DNA of 64,000 nucleotides from Dactylosporangium sp. AC04546 (lineage in GTDB: Bacteria; Actinomycetota; Actinomycetes; Mycobacteriales; Micromonosporaceae): the NCBI RefSeq assembly GCF_022095675.1, contig NZ_JAHYSG010000012.1:62001-126000 (forward strand), in the 5' to 3' direction. Of the stretch, positions 16,584-25,579 are shown piece after piece. Below the pieces are notes generated by a model. The model did not search any database. It had not been told where the DNA came from and worked only from the letters and a program-made list of their open reading frames with translations. The translations under genes and the position numbers were made by a program. Every line of letters begins with the position of its first letter. Positions within the stretch are counted from its first letter, which is position 1.

Positions 16584-19217
16584 TCACTGCTTGCGGAACG
16601 TCTGGGCCAGGGATCCGTTGCAGTCCCACAGCTGCAGGCGGGCGCCGTTGGCCGTGGAGCCGTTCGGGGAGTCCAGGCAGCGGCCCGACTGCGGGTTGCG
16701 CAGCGTGCCGTCGGGCTGCGGGATCCACTGTTGTGCCCCGCCGCCGTTGCAGTCCCAGAGCTGGATGAGCGTGCCGTTCGCGGTACCGTTGCCGGTCGCG
16801 TCCAGGCACCGGTTCAGGGTGCGCAGGCCGAAGCCGTCCCAGGTCCAGTGCTGGTCAACCGCGTACGTCTGGCAGTCCCACATCTGTACCGCGGCGCCGT
16901 TGCCGCCGGTGTCGTCGGCGGCGACGTCAACGCACTTGCCGCCGGGGCCGTTGACGAAGGTCGCGCCGGGCGAGCCGCCGCCGAGGCGGAAGGTCTGCGC
17001 GCCCGAGCCGTTGCAGTCGTACAGCTGCAGCCGCGCACCGTTGGCGGTGGAGCCGCTCGGCGAGTCGACGCACCGGTTCGACTGCGGGTTGCGCAGCGAG
17101 CCGTTGGCCTGGGCCACCCACTGCTGGGCGCCGCCGCCGTTGCAGTCCCACAGCTGCAGGAGCGTGCCGTTCGCGGTACCGTTGCCGGTCGCGTCCAGGC
17201 AGCGGCCCAACGTCTGCAGGGCCGAGCCGTTCCAGCTCCAGCGCTGGTCGACCGCGTGGATCTGGCAGTCCCACAGCTGCACCGCGGCGCCGTTGCCGCC
17301 CGTGTCGTCGGCGGCGACGTCCACGCACTTGCCGCCGGGGCCGTTGACGTTGCGGCCGGGCGGCGGGCCGGTCGTGTTGAGCCGCTTCGAGGCGATGATG
17401 ATGCCCTGGTTCGCGGCGCGGACCCGAAGCTCGTCAAACTTGAGCACCTGCCGGTCGTAGGTCCAGAGGCCGTTGACCTCGCCCTCGACGTCGAACGGCT
17501 GGGTGTAGACGAGCGCACCGACGCCCTTGGCGTACATGAGGTTCGCCGCCTGGTTGATGAGGCTGACGTACCGGTCGGTCATCGACGTCGAGTCGCCGTG
17601 CATCTCGTAGGCGCCGAAGCCGCCGTTGGGGCTGTACTCGTGGCCGGGGGTGCGCACGCCGAGCCCGCCGTACTCGCCGAGCACGCCGGCGCGGGTGGCC
17701 GACGGCAGCGGGTTGTCCGGGCCGACGTAGATGTGCCAGTCCATGATGTCGCCGTTGCCGGGGTCGCCGTGCGAGTTGCAGCAGTTGTACCCGCTGTGCG
17801 GGTTGACCAGCCGGGTCGGGTCCTGGTTCTTGACGTTCTGCGCGACGCGCGTGGTGTCGGCGAGGTTCCACTCGCCCCAGCCCTCGTTGAACGGCACGTA
17901 CACCACGACCGCCGGCGAGAACCGGTGCTCGTCGACGATCTCGCGGACCTCGCTCTCCCACTGGGTGTGGGAGGCGGCGGTACCGGGGGCCTCGCCCATG
18001 CTCGGCATGTCCTGCCACACCAGCAGTCCGAGCCGGTCGGCGTGGTAGTACCAGCGCGGCGGCTCGACCTTGATGTGCTTGCGGACCATGTTGAAGCCCA
18101 GGTCCTTGATCTTCTGCAGGTCGCCCGCCAGGGCGGCGTCGGTCGGCGCGGTGTACAGCCCGTCGGGCCAGAAGCCCTGGTCCAGCACGCCGTTCTGGAG
18201 CACGAACTGCCCGTTCAGCGTGGGCACCCGGCGGCCGTTGACGACGGCGGTGCCGACCTCGCGCATGCCGAAGTAGTGCATGGTCTGGTCCACGGTCACG
18301 CCGGCCGCGTTGCGCAGGGAGATGCGCAGGTTGTACAGGAACGGGTCGTCCGGCGACCAGCGTCGCGCGTTCGGCACCGGGACGGTGAAGTCCGCGAAAC
18401 CGCCGGTGGCGGTGCCGACGACGGTCGAGCCGTCGAGGACCTCGGCGAACACGGAGTACCCCGTGACGTCGCCGCGGGTGAAGACCCTGGTCCGCAGGGT
18501 GTTGTTCGCCAGGTTCGGGTAGTAGTCGGTGCTGTAGATGGACGACGTCGGGGTCGGCTCCATCCAGACGGTCTGCCAGATGCCCGACGACGGGGTGTAC
18601 ATGATGCCGCCCGGGTTGCGGACCTGCTTGCCGCGGGCGATGTTCAGCCCCGGCGTGTCCGTCGGGTCGTAGGCGCGCACGATGAGCTCGTTCGTGCCGC
18701 CGTTGAGCTGCGGCGTGACGTCGAACTCGAAGCGGTCGTAGCCGCCGGTGTGCGTGCCGACCTGCACGCCGTTGACCCACACCGTGGCCTGGTAGTCGAC
18801 GGCGCCGAAGTGCAGCTGCACGCGGCGGCCGGCCCAGCCCGCGGGGACGGTGAAGGTGCGGCGGTAGAACAGGTAGAAGCGGTTGTCGTTCGCCGGCCGC
18901 TTGATGCCGGACAGCGCCGACTCCACCGGGAACGGGACGTTGACCCGCTCCGGCAGGGTCTGGCCGAAGACCGGGTTGTCGTTCGTCGTGGACTGGCGCA
19001 GCTGCCACTCGCCGTTGAGGTTCATCCAGTCCGGCCGCACCATCTGCGGGCGCGGGTAGTCGGGCAGCGGGGTGCCGTTGAGGGCCTGGCTGGTCCACGG
19101 GGTCGTCAGCGGCGACGGCTGGGCCGGGGCGGCGGCGGCCGGTGGCGCGGCGGTGACGGCAGCCGCCGCCACGCCGGTGACGGCAGCGAGAACGAGACGC
19201 AGGAGATGTCGGGGCAT
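16584..19217 (-). CDS. Secreted GH2-family glycosidase with two ricin-type lectin domains
   Basis: An 877-residue exported enzyme. A signal peptide covers about residues 1-30. Then come a jelly-roll sugar-binding domain, an Ig-like sandwich and a TIM barrel to about residue 620, the GH2 order. The acid/base Glu is in V-P-F-N-E-G-W-G-E-W and the likely nucleophile in L-G-E-Y-G-G. Residues about 625-750 and 752-877 are two near-identical ricin B lectin domains with repeated L-D-A-T-G-N-G-T and Q-x-W motifs. The specificity (galactosidase, glucuronidase or other) is not clear. The lectins would hold it on plant or fungal polysaccharide. The gene is transcribed alone. Confidence 0.9.
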   Translation of the reverse strand: MPRHLLRLVLAAVTGVAAAAVTAAPPAAAAPAQPSPLTTPWTSQALNGTPLPDYPRPQMVRPDWMNLNGEWQLRQSTTNDNPVFGQTLPERVNVPFPVESALSGIKRPANDNRFYLFYRRTFTVPAGWAGRRVQLHFGAVDYQATVWVNGVQVGTHTGGYDRFEFDVTPQLNGGTNELIVRAYDPTDTPGLNIARGKQVRNPGGIMYTPSSGIWQTVWMEPTPTSSIYSTDYYPNLANNTLRTRVFTRGDVTGYSVFAEVLDGSTVVGTATGGFADFTVPVPNARRWSPDDPFLYNLRISLRNAAGVTVDQTMHYFGMREVGTAVVNGRRVPTLNGQFVLQNGVLDQGFWPDGLYTAPTDAALAGDLQKIKDLGFNMVRKHIKVEPPRWYYHADRLGLLVWQDMPSMGEAPGTAASHTQWESEVREIVDEHRFSPAVVVYVPFNEGWGEWNLADTTRVAQNVKNQDPTRLVNPHSGYNCCNSHGDPGNGDIMDWHIYVGPDNPLPSATRAGVLGEYGGLGVRTPGHEYSPNGGFGAYEMHGDSTSMTDRYVSLINQAANLMYAKGVGALVYTQPFDVEGEVNGLWTYDRQVLKFDELRVRAANQGIIIASKRLNTTGPPPGRNVNGPGGKCVDVAADDTGGNGAAVQLWDCQIHAVDQRWSWNGSALQTLGRCLDATGNGTANGTLLQLWDCNGGGAQQWVAQANGSLRNPQSNRCVDSPSGSTANGARLQLYDCNGSGAQTFRLGGGSPGATFVNGPGGKCVDVAADDTGGNGAAVQMWDCQTYAVDQHWTWDGFGLRTLNRCLDATGNGTANGTLIQLWDCNGGGAQQWIPQPDGTLRNPQSGRCLDSPNGSTANGARLQLWDCNGSLAQTFRKQ

Positions 19218-19300
19218 GCGGTCTCCCTGGCGGTGGAGTGCAAAGGGGACCCGGCCGGGGCGGCCTCATCGTAAGACGACATCAGACATCAACGGAATAG

Positions 19301-20083
19301 CTAAACATCGAACATTTTCAAACAGACGACCATCGACAGGTCGACGAGCGCGTCGGCTGGCTTCGGGTTGCGCTGCGCGGTGGTGAGGTGGCCGGCGACC
19401 AGGCGGTGCACGCCCTCGCTGTCACCGGCCTCGATGAGGGCGAGGATCCGGCCGTGCTCCTCCCCCGCTGCTTTGCGTTGCTTCAGCGGTACCCCCGTGG
19501 TCTCCCGGATCCGGGTCGCCCAGTCCTGCTCGTGCACGGACCAGAGCGCCTCCAGGGCGCCGGCGAGCACGATCAGCGGCTCGTTGCCGCACAGCCGGAC
19601 GAGGGCCTCGTGGAAGCGGCGGGACACGGCGACGACCTCGACCAGGTCCTCGATGCTGTCGAGATACGCCTGGTGCAGCTCGCGCAGCTCCGGCACGACG
19701 GCGCGGGCCCGGTCGCGGCGGCTCGCGCAGAGCGCGGCGCAGGCCGGCTCGACGTGGCGCAGGGCCACCGCGACGTCGCCGATGGCGACCTGCTGGGACG
19801 CGAGCACCAGCCCCAGGTTGTAGGCCAGGCCCGCCGGGGACGGCCGGCGCACGATGGCACCGCCCAGCCGCCCCCGGCGGACCGTGATGAGCCCCTCGGC
19901 CTCCAGAATGCGCATGGCCTCGCGGAACGTGGGCATGCTCACGGGGTACCGCCGGATCAGCTCCTCCGCCGTCGGCAAGGGGTCGCCGTCGGCGAAGTCG
20001 CCGCGGATGATCCGCGCGCGGATGTGGTCGGCCACCTGCTCGGCGAGCCGATGAACGCGCACCTGGGGCTCCACGGCGTTCAC
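19301..20083 (-). CDS. GntR/FadR-family transcriptional regulator
   Basis: A 260-residue regulator with an N-terminal winged helix: A-D-H-I-R-A-R-I-I-R-G-D-F, then L-P-T-A-E-E-L, P-T-F-R-E-A-M-R-I-L-E-A-E-G-L-I. An all-helical FCD ligand domain follows with D-V, H and H positions for a metal. FadR-type regulators respond to small organic acids. GTG at 20083 lies 1 bp past the amidohydrolase stop, so it is co-transcribed with that gene and the aldolase and probably regulates them. Confidence 0.92.
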   Translation of the reverse strand: MNAVEPQVRVHRLAEQVADHIRARIIRGDFADGDPLPTAEELIRRYPVSMPTFREAMRILEAEGLITVRRGRLGGAIVRRPSPAGLAYNLGLVLASQQVAIGDVAVALRHVEPACAALCASRRDRARAVVPELRELHQAYLDSIEDLVEVVAVSRRFHEALVRLCGNEPLIVLAGALEALWSVHEQDWATRIRETTGVPLKQRKAAGEEHGRILALIEAGDSEGVHRLVAGHLTTAQRNPKPADALVDLSMVVCLKMFDV

Positions 20084-20084
20084 C

Positions 20085-21335
20085 CTAGTAAGCGTCCGGG
20101 TCGTCCTGCACGGCGGCCGGGACCGGGTGGCGGTACACGCGGGCGGCGTTCTCCCACGTCATCTTGCGGATGTCCGCCGCCGGCAGGCCGCCGATCTCCT
20201 CGTCGATGACCTTCTGGGTGTACGGCCAGGTCGAGTCGCAGTGCGGGTAGTCCTGCTCCAGGAAGATGTGGTCGACCCCGATCACGTCGCGCAGCGCGAA
20301 CGACGACGGGTCCTCGACGGCGCAGAAGTAGAAGTTGCGCAGCAGGACCTCGGCCGGGGTCAGCTCGATGCCCTTCCAGGTGCCATACATCTCGTGGTAG
20401 CTGAGCATGTGGTTGAGCCGGTCGACCAGGCCCGGCACCCAGCCGATGCCGCCCTCCGACAGCACGATCTTGATGTCGGGGAACCGCACCGGAATCCGCG
20501 AGTACAGCCAGTCGACCGCGGAGAACATCGAGTACCCGAAGAACAGCACGCCCACCACGTCCGGCGGGGCGTCCTCCGCCGTCGACGGGCTCGTGCCCGA
20601 CGATCCGATGTGGAGGTTGATGACGGTACCGGTCTCCGCGCACGCCCGCATGATGGGGTCCCAGTGCCCGGTGTGCAGCGACGGCAGCCCGAGCATGTGC
20701 GGCGCCTCGGAGAACGTCACCGCCTTGAAGCCCCGCTCGGCGTTGCGGTAGATCTCCTTGGCGCCGACCTCGGGATCGAGGAAGTACGGCAGCTGGCACG
20801 GGATCATCCGGTCCGGGTACGCGCCGGACCACGCCTCCAGGTTCCAGTCGTTCCAGGCCCGCGTGGCGGCGAGGGCCAGCTCGGGGTCCTGTGTGGACAG
20901 TTGCAGCCGCTGGCCGGCGAACCCGGGCAGGAACGACGGGAAGCACAGCGAGGCGTACACGCCGCTCAGGTCCATGTCCTTGATCCGCTCGTGGATGTCC
21001 CACGAGCCGCGGCGCATGTCGTCGAAGCGGCACGGCTCCATGCCGTACTCGTCGACGGGCCGCCCGACGACGGCGTTGAAGCCGACGTTCGGGAACTCCT
21101 TGCCGTCGTAGACCCAGACGTGGCTGCCGTCCTTCTCGATGACGTGCGGCGCCTGGTCCTTGTACTTCTCCGGCATCCGCCCCTCGAACGCGTCGGGCGG
21201 CTCGACGATGTGGTCGTCGACGGAGATGAACGTGTACTTGCGCTCCTGCCGCGGCGGGTCGGGCAGGAACGTCACCTTGCCGCGGTCGGCGGTGGTGAAG
21301 GCGGTATTCTTGAGCAGTTCGTCGATGGATGCCAT
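20085..21335 (-). CDS. Amidohydrolase-family protein (PF04909, ACMSD-like)
   Basis: A 416-residue TIM-barrel enzyme. The N-terminal metal motif is V-D-D-H-I-V-E-P-P, a variant of D-x-H. Further conserved pieces are D-L-S-G-V-Y-A-S-L-C-F-P, I-N-L-H-I-G-S-S-G, V-L-S-E-G-G-I-G-W-V and the C-terminal Q-D-Y-P-H-C-D-S-T-W-P. Family members decarboxylate or hydrolyse aromatic and carboxylic acids using zinc or manganese. It sits between a class II aldolase gene 11 bp upstream and a GntR regulator, forming a small catabolic operon. The substrate is unknown. Confidence 0.88.
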   Translation of the reverse strand: MASIDELLKNTAFTTADRGKVTFLPDPPRQERKYTFISVDDHIVEPPDAFEGRMPEKYKDQAPHVIEKDGSHVWVYDGKEFPNVGFNAVVGRPVDEYGMEPCRFDDMRRGSWDIHERIKDMDLSGVYASLCFPSFLPGFAGQRLQLSTQDPELALAATRAWNDWNLEAWSGAYPDRMIPCQLPYFLDPEVGAKEIYRNAERGFKAVTFSEAPHMLGLPSLHTGHWDPIMRACAETGTVINLHIGSSGTSPSTAEDAPPDVVGVLFFGYSMFSAVDWLYSRIPVRFPDIKIVLSEGGIGWVPGLVDRLNHMLSYHEMYGTWKGIELTPAEVLLRNFYFCAVEDPSSFALRDVIGVDHIFLEQDYPHCDSTWPYTQKVIDEEIGGLPAADIRKMTWENAARVYRHPVPAAVQDDPDAY

Positions 21336-21346
21336 GTGGGGTGTCC

Positions 21347-22123
21347 TTACTTCAGTACGTCTGGTTCACGCTTGATGAGGGCGCGGACGGCGCCGGCCCA
21401 GAACACGTCCGAGCCGCGTTCGAGCAGCGATCGCTTCATGCCGTGCCGGATGCCGGGCGAGATCGCCAGGGGGTCGCGGCCCAGCAGCATGACGTCGTAG
21501 GCGAGGCGGCAGGCCCGGTCGATGCTCGCGGACTTGTAGGTCGCCTCCTGGATGGTCGGCGCGGTGACGATGATGCCGTGGCTGGCCAGGATGACCACGG
21601 ACTTGTCGCCGATCTGCTCGGCGAGGTCCCGCCCGAGCTCGGCGTCGTCGACCTCGCCGGTGTACTCGTGCACGAAGGCCAGATCCCCGTCGAACATCGA
21701 CCCGGTCTGGTGCACGATCTCGGGAAGCACGCCGACCGCGGCCAGCACGGTCACGTAGTAGGGATGGTTGTGCACGACGACCCGCGCGTCGGGCCGCCTC
21801 CTGTGCAGCTCCGTGTGGATGTGGAACGCCGGGGTGACGTCCCAGCGCCCGTCGATCAGCTGGCCGTCGCGGTCGACGACGCACAGGTCTCCGGCGCTGA
21901 TCTCCTCCCACCAGAGGCCCCAGGGGTTGATCCACATGGCGCCGCTGTCATCTTTGATCTGGGTGATGTGGCCGGCGATGTTCTCGCTGAAGCCGCCGTG
22001 GGCGAGGATTCGGAACGCGCAGGCGAGGGCCTGGCGGTCGTCGAGCTCCACCCCGATCGGCGGCGTGATCCGGGGCGCCCAGACGGCGGTCCCCCCTTGT
22101 CGCAGTGTCTCGGTCGTGCTCAC
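21347..22123 (-). CDS. Class II aldolase/adducin-family protein
   Basis: A 258-residue protein of the class II aldolase fold. The zinc ligands appear in H-I-H-T-E-L-H and V-V-V-H-N-H-P-Y-Y-V-T, with a third His in A-S-H-G-I-I-V. N-terminal G-G-F-S-E-N-I-A-G-H-I-T matches the phosphate-loop region. Such enzymes cleave or decarboxylate hydroxy-carbonyl compounds. GTG at 22123 has GGAGG 6 nt upstream. It is the first gene of the operon that continues into the amidohydrolase and GntR genes. Confidence 0.9.
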   Translation of the reverse strand: MSTTETLRQGGTAVWAPRITPPIGVELDDRQALACAFRILAHGGFSENIAGHITQIKDDSGAMWINPWGLWWEEISAGDLCVVDRDGQLIDGRWDVTPAFHIHTELHRRRPDARVVVHNHPYYVTVLAAVGVLPEIVHQTGSMFDGDLAFVHEYTGEVDDAELGRDLAEQIGDKSVVILASHGIIVTAPTIQEATYKSASIDRACRLAYDVMLLGRDPLAISPGIRHGMKRSLLERGSDVFWAGAVRALIKREPDVLK

Positions 22124-22152
22124 GCTCCACCTCCGTGAGTCCCCCGCTGAAT

Positions 22153-22178
22153 CACCTTATGTTTTAGAAGATTAAGTG
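22153..22178. promoter_or_regulatory. AT-rich imperfect palindrome upstream of the aldolase operon
   Basis: An AT-rich island in very GC-rich DNA reads CACCTTAT (22153-22160) and ATTAAGTG (22171-22178), an imperfect inverted repeat. It lies about 30 bp before the aldolase start codon, where a GntR operator overlapping a -10 box would be expected. Confidence 0.35.
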
Positions 22179-22396
22179 CGCCGGGGCCAAGAATCAAGCA
22201 AACGCTTGGTAGAAGTTCAGCGCCGGGCGGAGGCGGTGGAGCTGGCCGGACACCACAGGAAGCGGGGAGCGGGGCAGCGCGGGACGGCCAACGCGGGTTG
22301 GCGCCGACTGTGACGAGCAGCGGCCCGGCTACGCGGAGCGAGGCGGTCCGAGCGGGACCACGATCGCGGGACTCGGTCGATTCGCTCGATCGATTC

Positions 22397-22787
22397 GGTC
22401 GGTCGACCGACCCATGACAACCGCTTCGATTCGGTCGGTCGACCGACGGCAACCGCTCCGACGGCAACCGCTCTCACTCGGTCAGTCGACCGACCGACGC
22501 GACGCGCGACGACACCGCGCCCACAGCAACCGCTCCCACTCGGTCAGTCGACCGACCGACGGCAACCGCTCCCACGGCAACCGCCCCCACTCGGTCAGTC
22601 GACCGGCCGACGCGACGCGCGACGACACCGCGCCCACAGCAACCGCTCCCACTCGGTCAGTCGACCGACCGACGGCAACCGCTCCCACGGCAACCGCCCC
22701 CACTCGGTCAGTCGACCGGCCGACGCGACGCGCGACGACACCGCGCCCACAGCAACCGCTCCCACTCGGTCAGTCGACCGGCCGACG
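22397..22787. repeat. 113-bp tandem array of palindromic elements
   Basis: The 737-bp gap between the aldolase and SDR genes has no gene but holds eight palindromes centred on GTCGAC. Two (22397-22412 and 22433-22447) are perfect, GGTCGGTCGACCGACC or one base less. Six 22-bp copies start at 22478, 22540, 22591, 22653, 22704 and 22766. Their spacing alternates 62 and 51 bp, so the true unit is 113 bp, about 2.6 copies. Each copy is preceded by CAACCGCYCCCAC. Two linkers alternate and are themselves repeated. The unit length is not a multiple of three, so it is not coding. The rest of the gap shows nothing else clear. Confidence 0.9.
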
Positions 22788-22860
22788 GTGCCCGGCGCGG
22801 GCGGCCGGAACGGTTCGCGATCAACGGTGAGGCTCCGGAGGACCGCGCGGCCCCAGACAC

Positions 22861-23604
22861 CTATGCCAGGACGGCGCCGCCCGCCACGTCCACGATGACG
22901 CCCGTGATCCACGACGAGTCGTCCGAAGCCAGGAACAGCGCCGCCCGTGCCACGTCCTCCGGGGTGCCCAGGCGGCGCAGCGGGTGCGCCTCGGCCATGG
23001 AGCGCTGCACCTCCGACGGTATCCACTGCTGGTTCGTCTCGGTCAGGATCGTCTCCGGGGCCAGACAGTTCGCCCGGATGCCGAACGGTCCGACCTGCGC
23101 CGCCAGGTCCTGGGTGAACAGCTGGACGCCCGCCTTCGCAGCTGCGTACGCCACGATCGTCCGGTCGCTCGGCTTGCGGCCCGCGGCCGAGGACAGCGTG
23201 ATGATGGTGCCGCTGCGCTGGGCCTTCATCAGCGGCAGGAAGGTCTTCACGGTCAGGAACGTGCCGGTCAGGTTGCGGTCGATGTCCGCGCGCCAGCTCT
23301 CCTCCGTGATGTCCTCGATCGGGGCCGGGCGGCTGGTGGTGCTGCCGGCGTTCGCGACCAGGATGTCGAGGCGGCCGTGGCGGGACACGATCTCGTCGCG
23401 CATGCGGGCGAGGTCGGCGGCGACGGTGACGTCGCCGGTGACGACCGAGGCGGCGCCGATGCGGGCCTGGACCTCGGCGAGCGCGGACGTGTCCCGGCCG
23501 TGGAGGACGACCTGGGCGCCGGCCGCGGCGAACGTGGTCGCGATGGCCGTGCCGATGCCGCGGGAGCTGCCGGTGACCAGGGCCACCTTGCCGTTGAGAG
23601 TCAT
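22861..23604 (-). CDS. SDR-family NAD(P)-dependent oxidoreductase
   Basis: A 247-residue classical short-chain dehydrogenase. It has the cofactor motif T-G-S-S-R-G-I-G, the N-A-G motif, the catalytic Ser in I-I-T-L-S-S-A-A-G, and Y-A-A-A-K. The C-terminus I-T-G-V-I-V-D-V-A-G-G is typical of FabG-like members. An R-D pair after the second strand suggests NADP preference. The ATG at 23604 is favoured because homologues begin just before the first beta strand. It is transcribed alone and its 3' end leads into the palindrome array. Confidence 0.92.
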   Translation of the reverse strand: MTLNGKVALVTGSSRGIGTAIATTFAAAGAQVVLHGRDTSALAEVQARIGAASVVTGDVTVAADLARMRDEIVSRHGRLDILVANAGSTTSRPAPIEDITEESWRADIDRNLTGTFLTVKTFLPLMKAQRSGTIITLSSAAGRKPSDRTIVAYAAAKAGVQLFTQDLAAQVGPFGIRANCLAPETILTETNQQWIPSEVQRSMAEAHPLRRLGTPEDVARAALFLASDDSSWITGVIVDVAGGAVLA

Positions 23605-23685
23605 GCCACCGATGCTCGCCGGTGCCGGCGGGAGCGGCGTCCGTCCCACGGCGGCATCAGCCGTACGCCCAGTTACGTAGTGGCG

Positions 23686-23719
23686 GGCGCTGCCCACGGA
23701 GACGGGCGTGGGCAGCGCC
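23686..23719. terminator. Strong hairpin terminating the LacI-ABC-GH144-GH39 operon
   Basis: A perfect 13-bp inverted repeat, GGCGCTGCCCACG (23686-23698) and CGTGGGCAGCGCC (23707-23719), with an 8-nt loop. It lies 9 bp past the GH39 stop codon in the direction of transcription. Confidence 0.8.
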
Positions 23720-23728
23720 GCCCCGCGC

Positions 23729-25579
23729 CTACCTCCGTTCCTCGTCGCCTGCGGTGAGCTCCAGGTAGACGATCGAGGGCATCGGCAGCGAGACCTCCAC
23801 GGTGGACTCGAACAGCGTCGTCGACGACGGCTCCAGCACGTCGCCCGCCGCCAGGGCCGACCACTGCGACGGCGCGGGCCAGTCGCCGCCGCCGAGGGCC
23901 GCCCATCGGGCCGCGATGTTGTTGTGGTCGGCGTCGACGCGCCACTGGGTCAGTGTGTGCCGCGTCGCCGGGAGGCCCTCGACCCGCAGTACCACCGAGC
24001 GGTCCAGCGGCGCGGCGACGCTGGCCTTGCCGTGGTCCAGCGTGCCGTTCCACAGCAGGACGCCGACCGCGCCCGTGGACGGGTCGCGGGACGCCCAGCA
24101 CTCGACCAGGCTGCCCGCGCCGTCGCCGGTGAGTCGCACCGGCAGCTGCGTCGGGCCCAGGCGGTCGAGCAGGCGCAGGGCCCAGTACTTCGGCTTGGCC
24201 AGGTTGCCCACCGTGAGCAGGCCGAAGCCGCCGTGCAGCAGGCGTGGCGGGCGGCCGAGCTCCTCGAAGTGGTCGGACGCCACCCACGGGGCGAGCGCGT
24301 CGATGCGGCGCGCCGCCGAGTGCATGCCGCGCAGCAGGAACGTAGCCGCGAACACCGTGTCGTTGATGTCGCTGCCGTGCGTGGCGGTCACCCCCCACTC
24401 CGTCCACAGCAGCGGCCGGCCGCCGGCGAGCGGGCGCAGGTCGAGCGGCGGGCTGCCGTACACGTGGGTGGAGAGGAAGTCGACCGACGGGCGGTCGAGC
24501 TGCTCGGTGATCCAGCCGACGGCGGCGGAGCCGGGGCCGCCGACGAGGATGCCCGGCTCGACCTCCCGCACGGCGGCGGCGGTGACGTCGTAGAGCCGCC
24601 AGTACTCCTCGGGCGTGCCGGACCAGAACACCGACAGGTTGGCCTCGTTCCAGACCTCGAAGGGCCAGTGGTTGCGGACCTCCTCCCGGCCGTACCGCTC
24701 GATCAGATGCGCCGTGAAGGACCGCACGAGCCAGGCCCAGCGCTCCCAGTCGCCCGGCGGCGAGATCACCGCCTCGTAGGCGAAGACCGTCTGGGACGGG
24801 TCGCGGGCCAGCTCGGGCGGCATGAACGACAGCTCGACCACGGGCCGCATCCCGAGCTCCAGCACCGCGTCGTAGACGGCGTCGACGGCGCCGAAGTCGA
24901 GCGCGCCGTCGCGCAGCACGCCGCTGAGGATGCCGTGGGCGCGCACCGAGGCTACGCCGAGCTCCACGTGGACGCGTCGCAGCGCGTCGCGCAGCTCCGC
25001 GCCGATCGGCCGCCCGCCGGACGTGTCGGTGCACAGCAGGTGCGTGAGGTGCTCCGAGCCGACCATCGCCCGCCACGGCCGGTGCAGCGCACCGTCGTCT
25101 CCGTCGGCCCGGACCACCACCTCCACCGCCGCGTCGCCCCCGCCGGCGACCACCGGCACGGGGTCGCTCATCGCGCCGATGGCGTTCACCGTGGCCAGCG
25201 GCGCGACGGCATAACGGTATGCCTCGCCCGGTGTCACCGTGGTGTCGGCGTACGGCCCGTGCGGCACCGCGAGGACGTCCCCGCCCCCGTGGTCGACGAC
25301 CTCGAACGAGCCGTCGGCAGCGGCCCGCAGCACCGCGTAGCCGATGGCGCCAGGCACCGGGTCCCAGTCGAGGGTCACCTGCCCACGGCCGGTGACTGCG
25401 GAGACACCGGCCGGCGCCGCCAGGTCGGCGGTTTCGATCGGCCCCTGCGCGCGGTCCTGGGCGCCGCCGGCCCCCATGAGGGCGGCCCAGTGCTCCTGGG
25501 CGGCAGTGGCGGCGGTCGAGGAGGCGGAGGGGGTAGAAGAGGAAGAGGGCGAGGAGGGCGAGGGAGCGGAGGTCGTCAT
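23729..25579 (-). CDS. GH39-like glycosidase (beta-xylosidase type) with fibronectin-like N-domain
   Basis: A 616-residue protein. A low-complexity Ser/Pro/Ala start is followed by an Fn3-like domain (about 55-130), then a GH39-type barrel (about 150-500) and a beta-sandwich tail. The acid/base Glu is in F-E-V-W-N-E-A-N-L and the nucleophile probably in L-L-W-T-E-W-G. No signal peptide is seen, so it may act on imported oligosaccharides. It is the last gene of the importer operon and its ATG overlaps the GH144-like stop by 4 bp. Family members remove xylose, iduronate or arabinose units. Confidence 0.85.
   Translation of the reverse strand: MTTSAPSPSSPSSSSTPSASSTAATAAQEHWAALMGAGGAQDRAQGPIETADLAAPAGVSAVTGRGQVTLDWDPVPGAIGYAVLRAAADGSFEVVDHGGGDVLAVPHGPYADTTVTPGEAYRYAVAPLATVNAIGAMSDPVPVVAGGGDAAVEVVVRADGDDGALHRPWRAMVGSEHLTHLLCTDTSGGRPIGAELRDALRRVHVELGVASVRAHGILSGVLRDGALDFGAVDAVYDAVLELGMRPVVELSFMPPELARDPSQTVFAYEAVISPPGDWERWAWLVRSFTAHLIERYGREEVRNHWPFEVWNEANLSVFWSGTPEEYWRLYDVTAAAVREVEPGILVGGPGSAAVGWITEQLDRPSVDFLSTHVYGSPPLDLRPLAGGRPLLWTEWGVTATHGSDINDTVFAATFLLRGMHSAARRIDALAPWVASDHFEELGRPPRLLHGGFGLLTVGNLAKPKYWALRLLDRLGPTQLPVRLTGDGAGSLVECWASRDPSTGAVGVLLWNGTLDHGKASVAAPLDRSVVLRVEGLPATRHTLTQWRVDADHNNIAARWAALGGGDWPAPSQWSALAAGDVLEPSSTTLFESTVEVSLPMPSIVYLELTAGDEERR

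Noticed and set aside
22397..22787. CRISPR array
   Set aside because: The palindromes are short repeats at 51 and 62 bp, but the segments between them are themselves repeated, so there are no unique spacers, and no cas genes are near.
22414..22830. Repeat-rich open frames over the palindrome array on both strands
   Set aside because: The 113-bp unit is not a multiple of three, so a repeated peptide cannot be encoded; the open frames follow from base composition.
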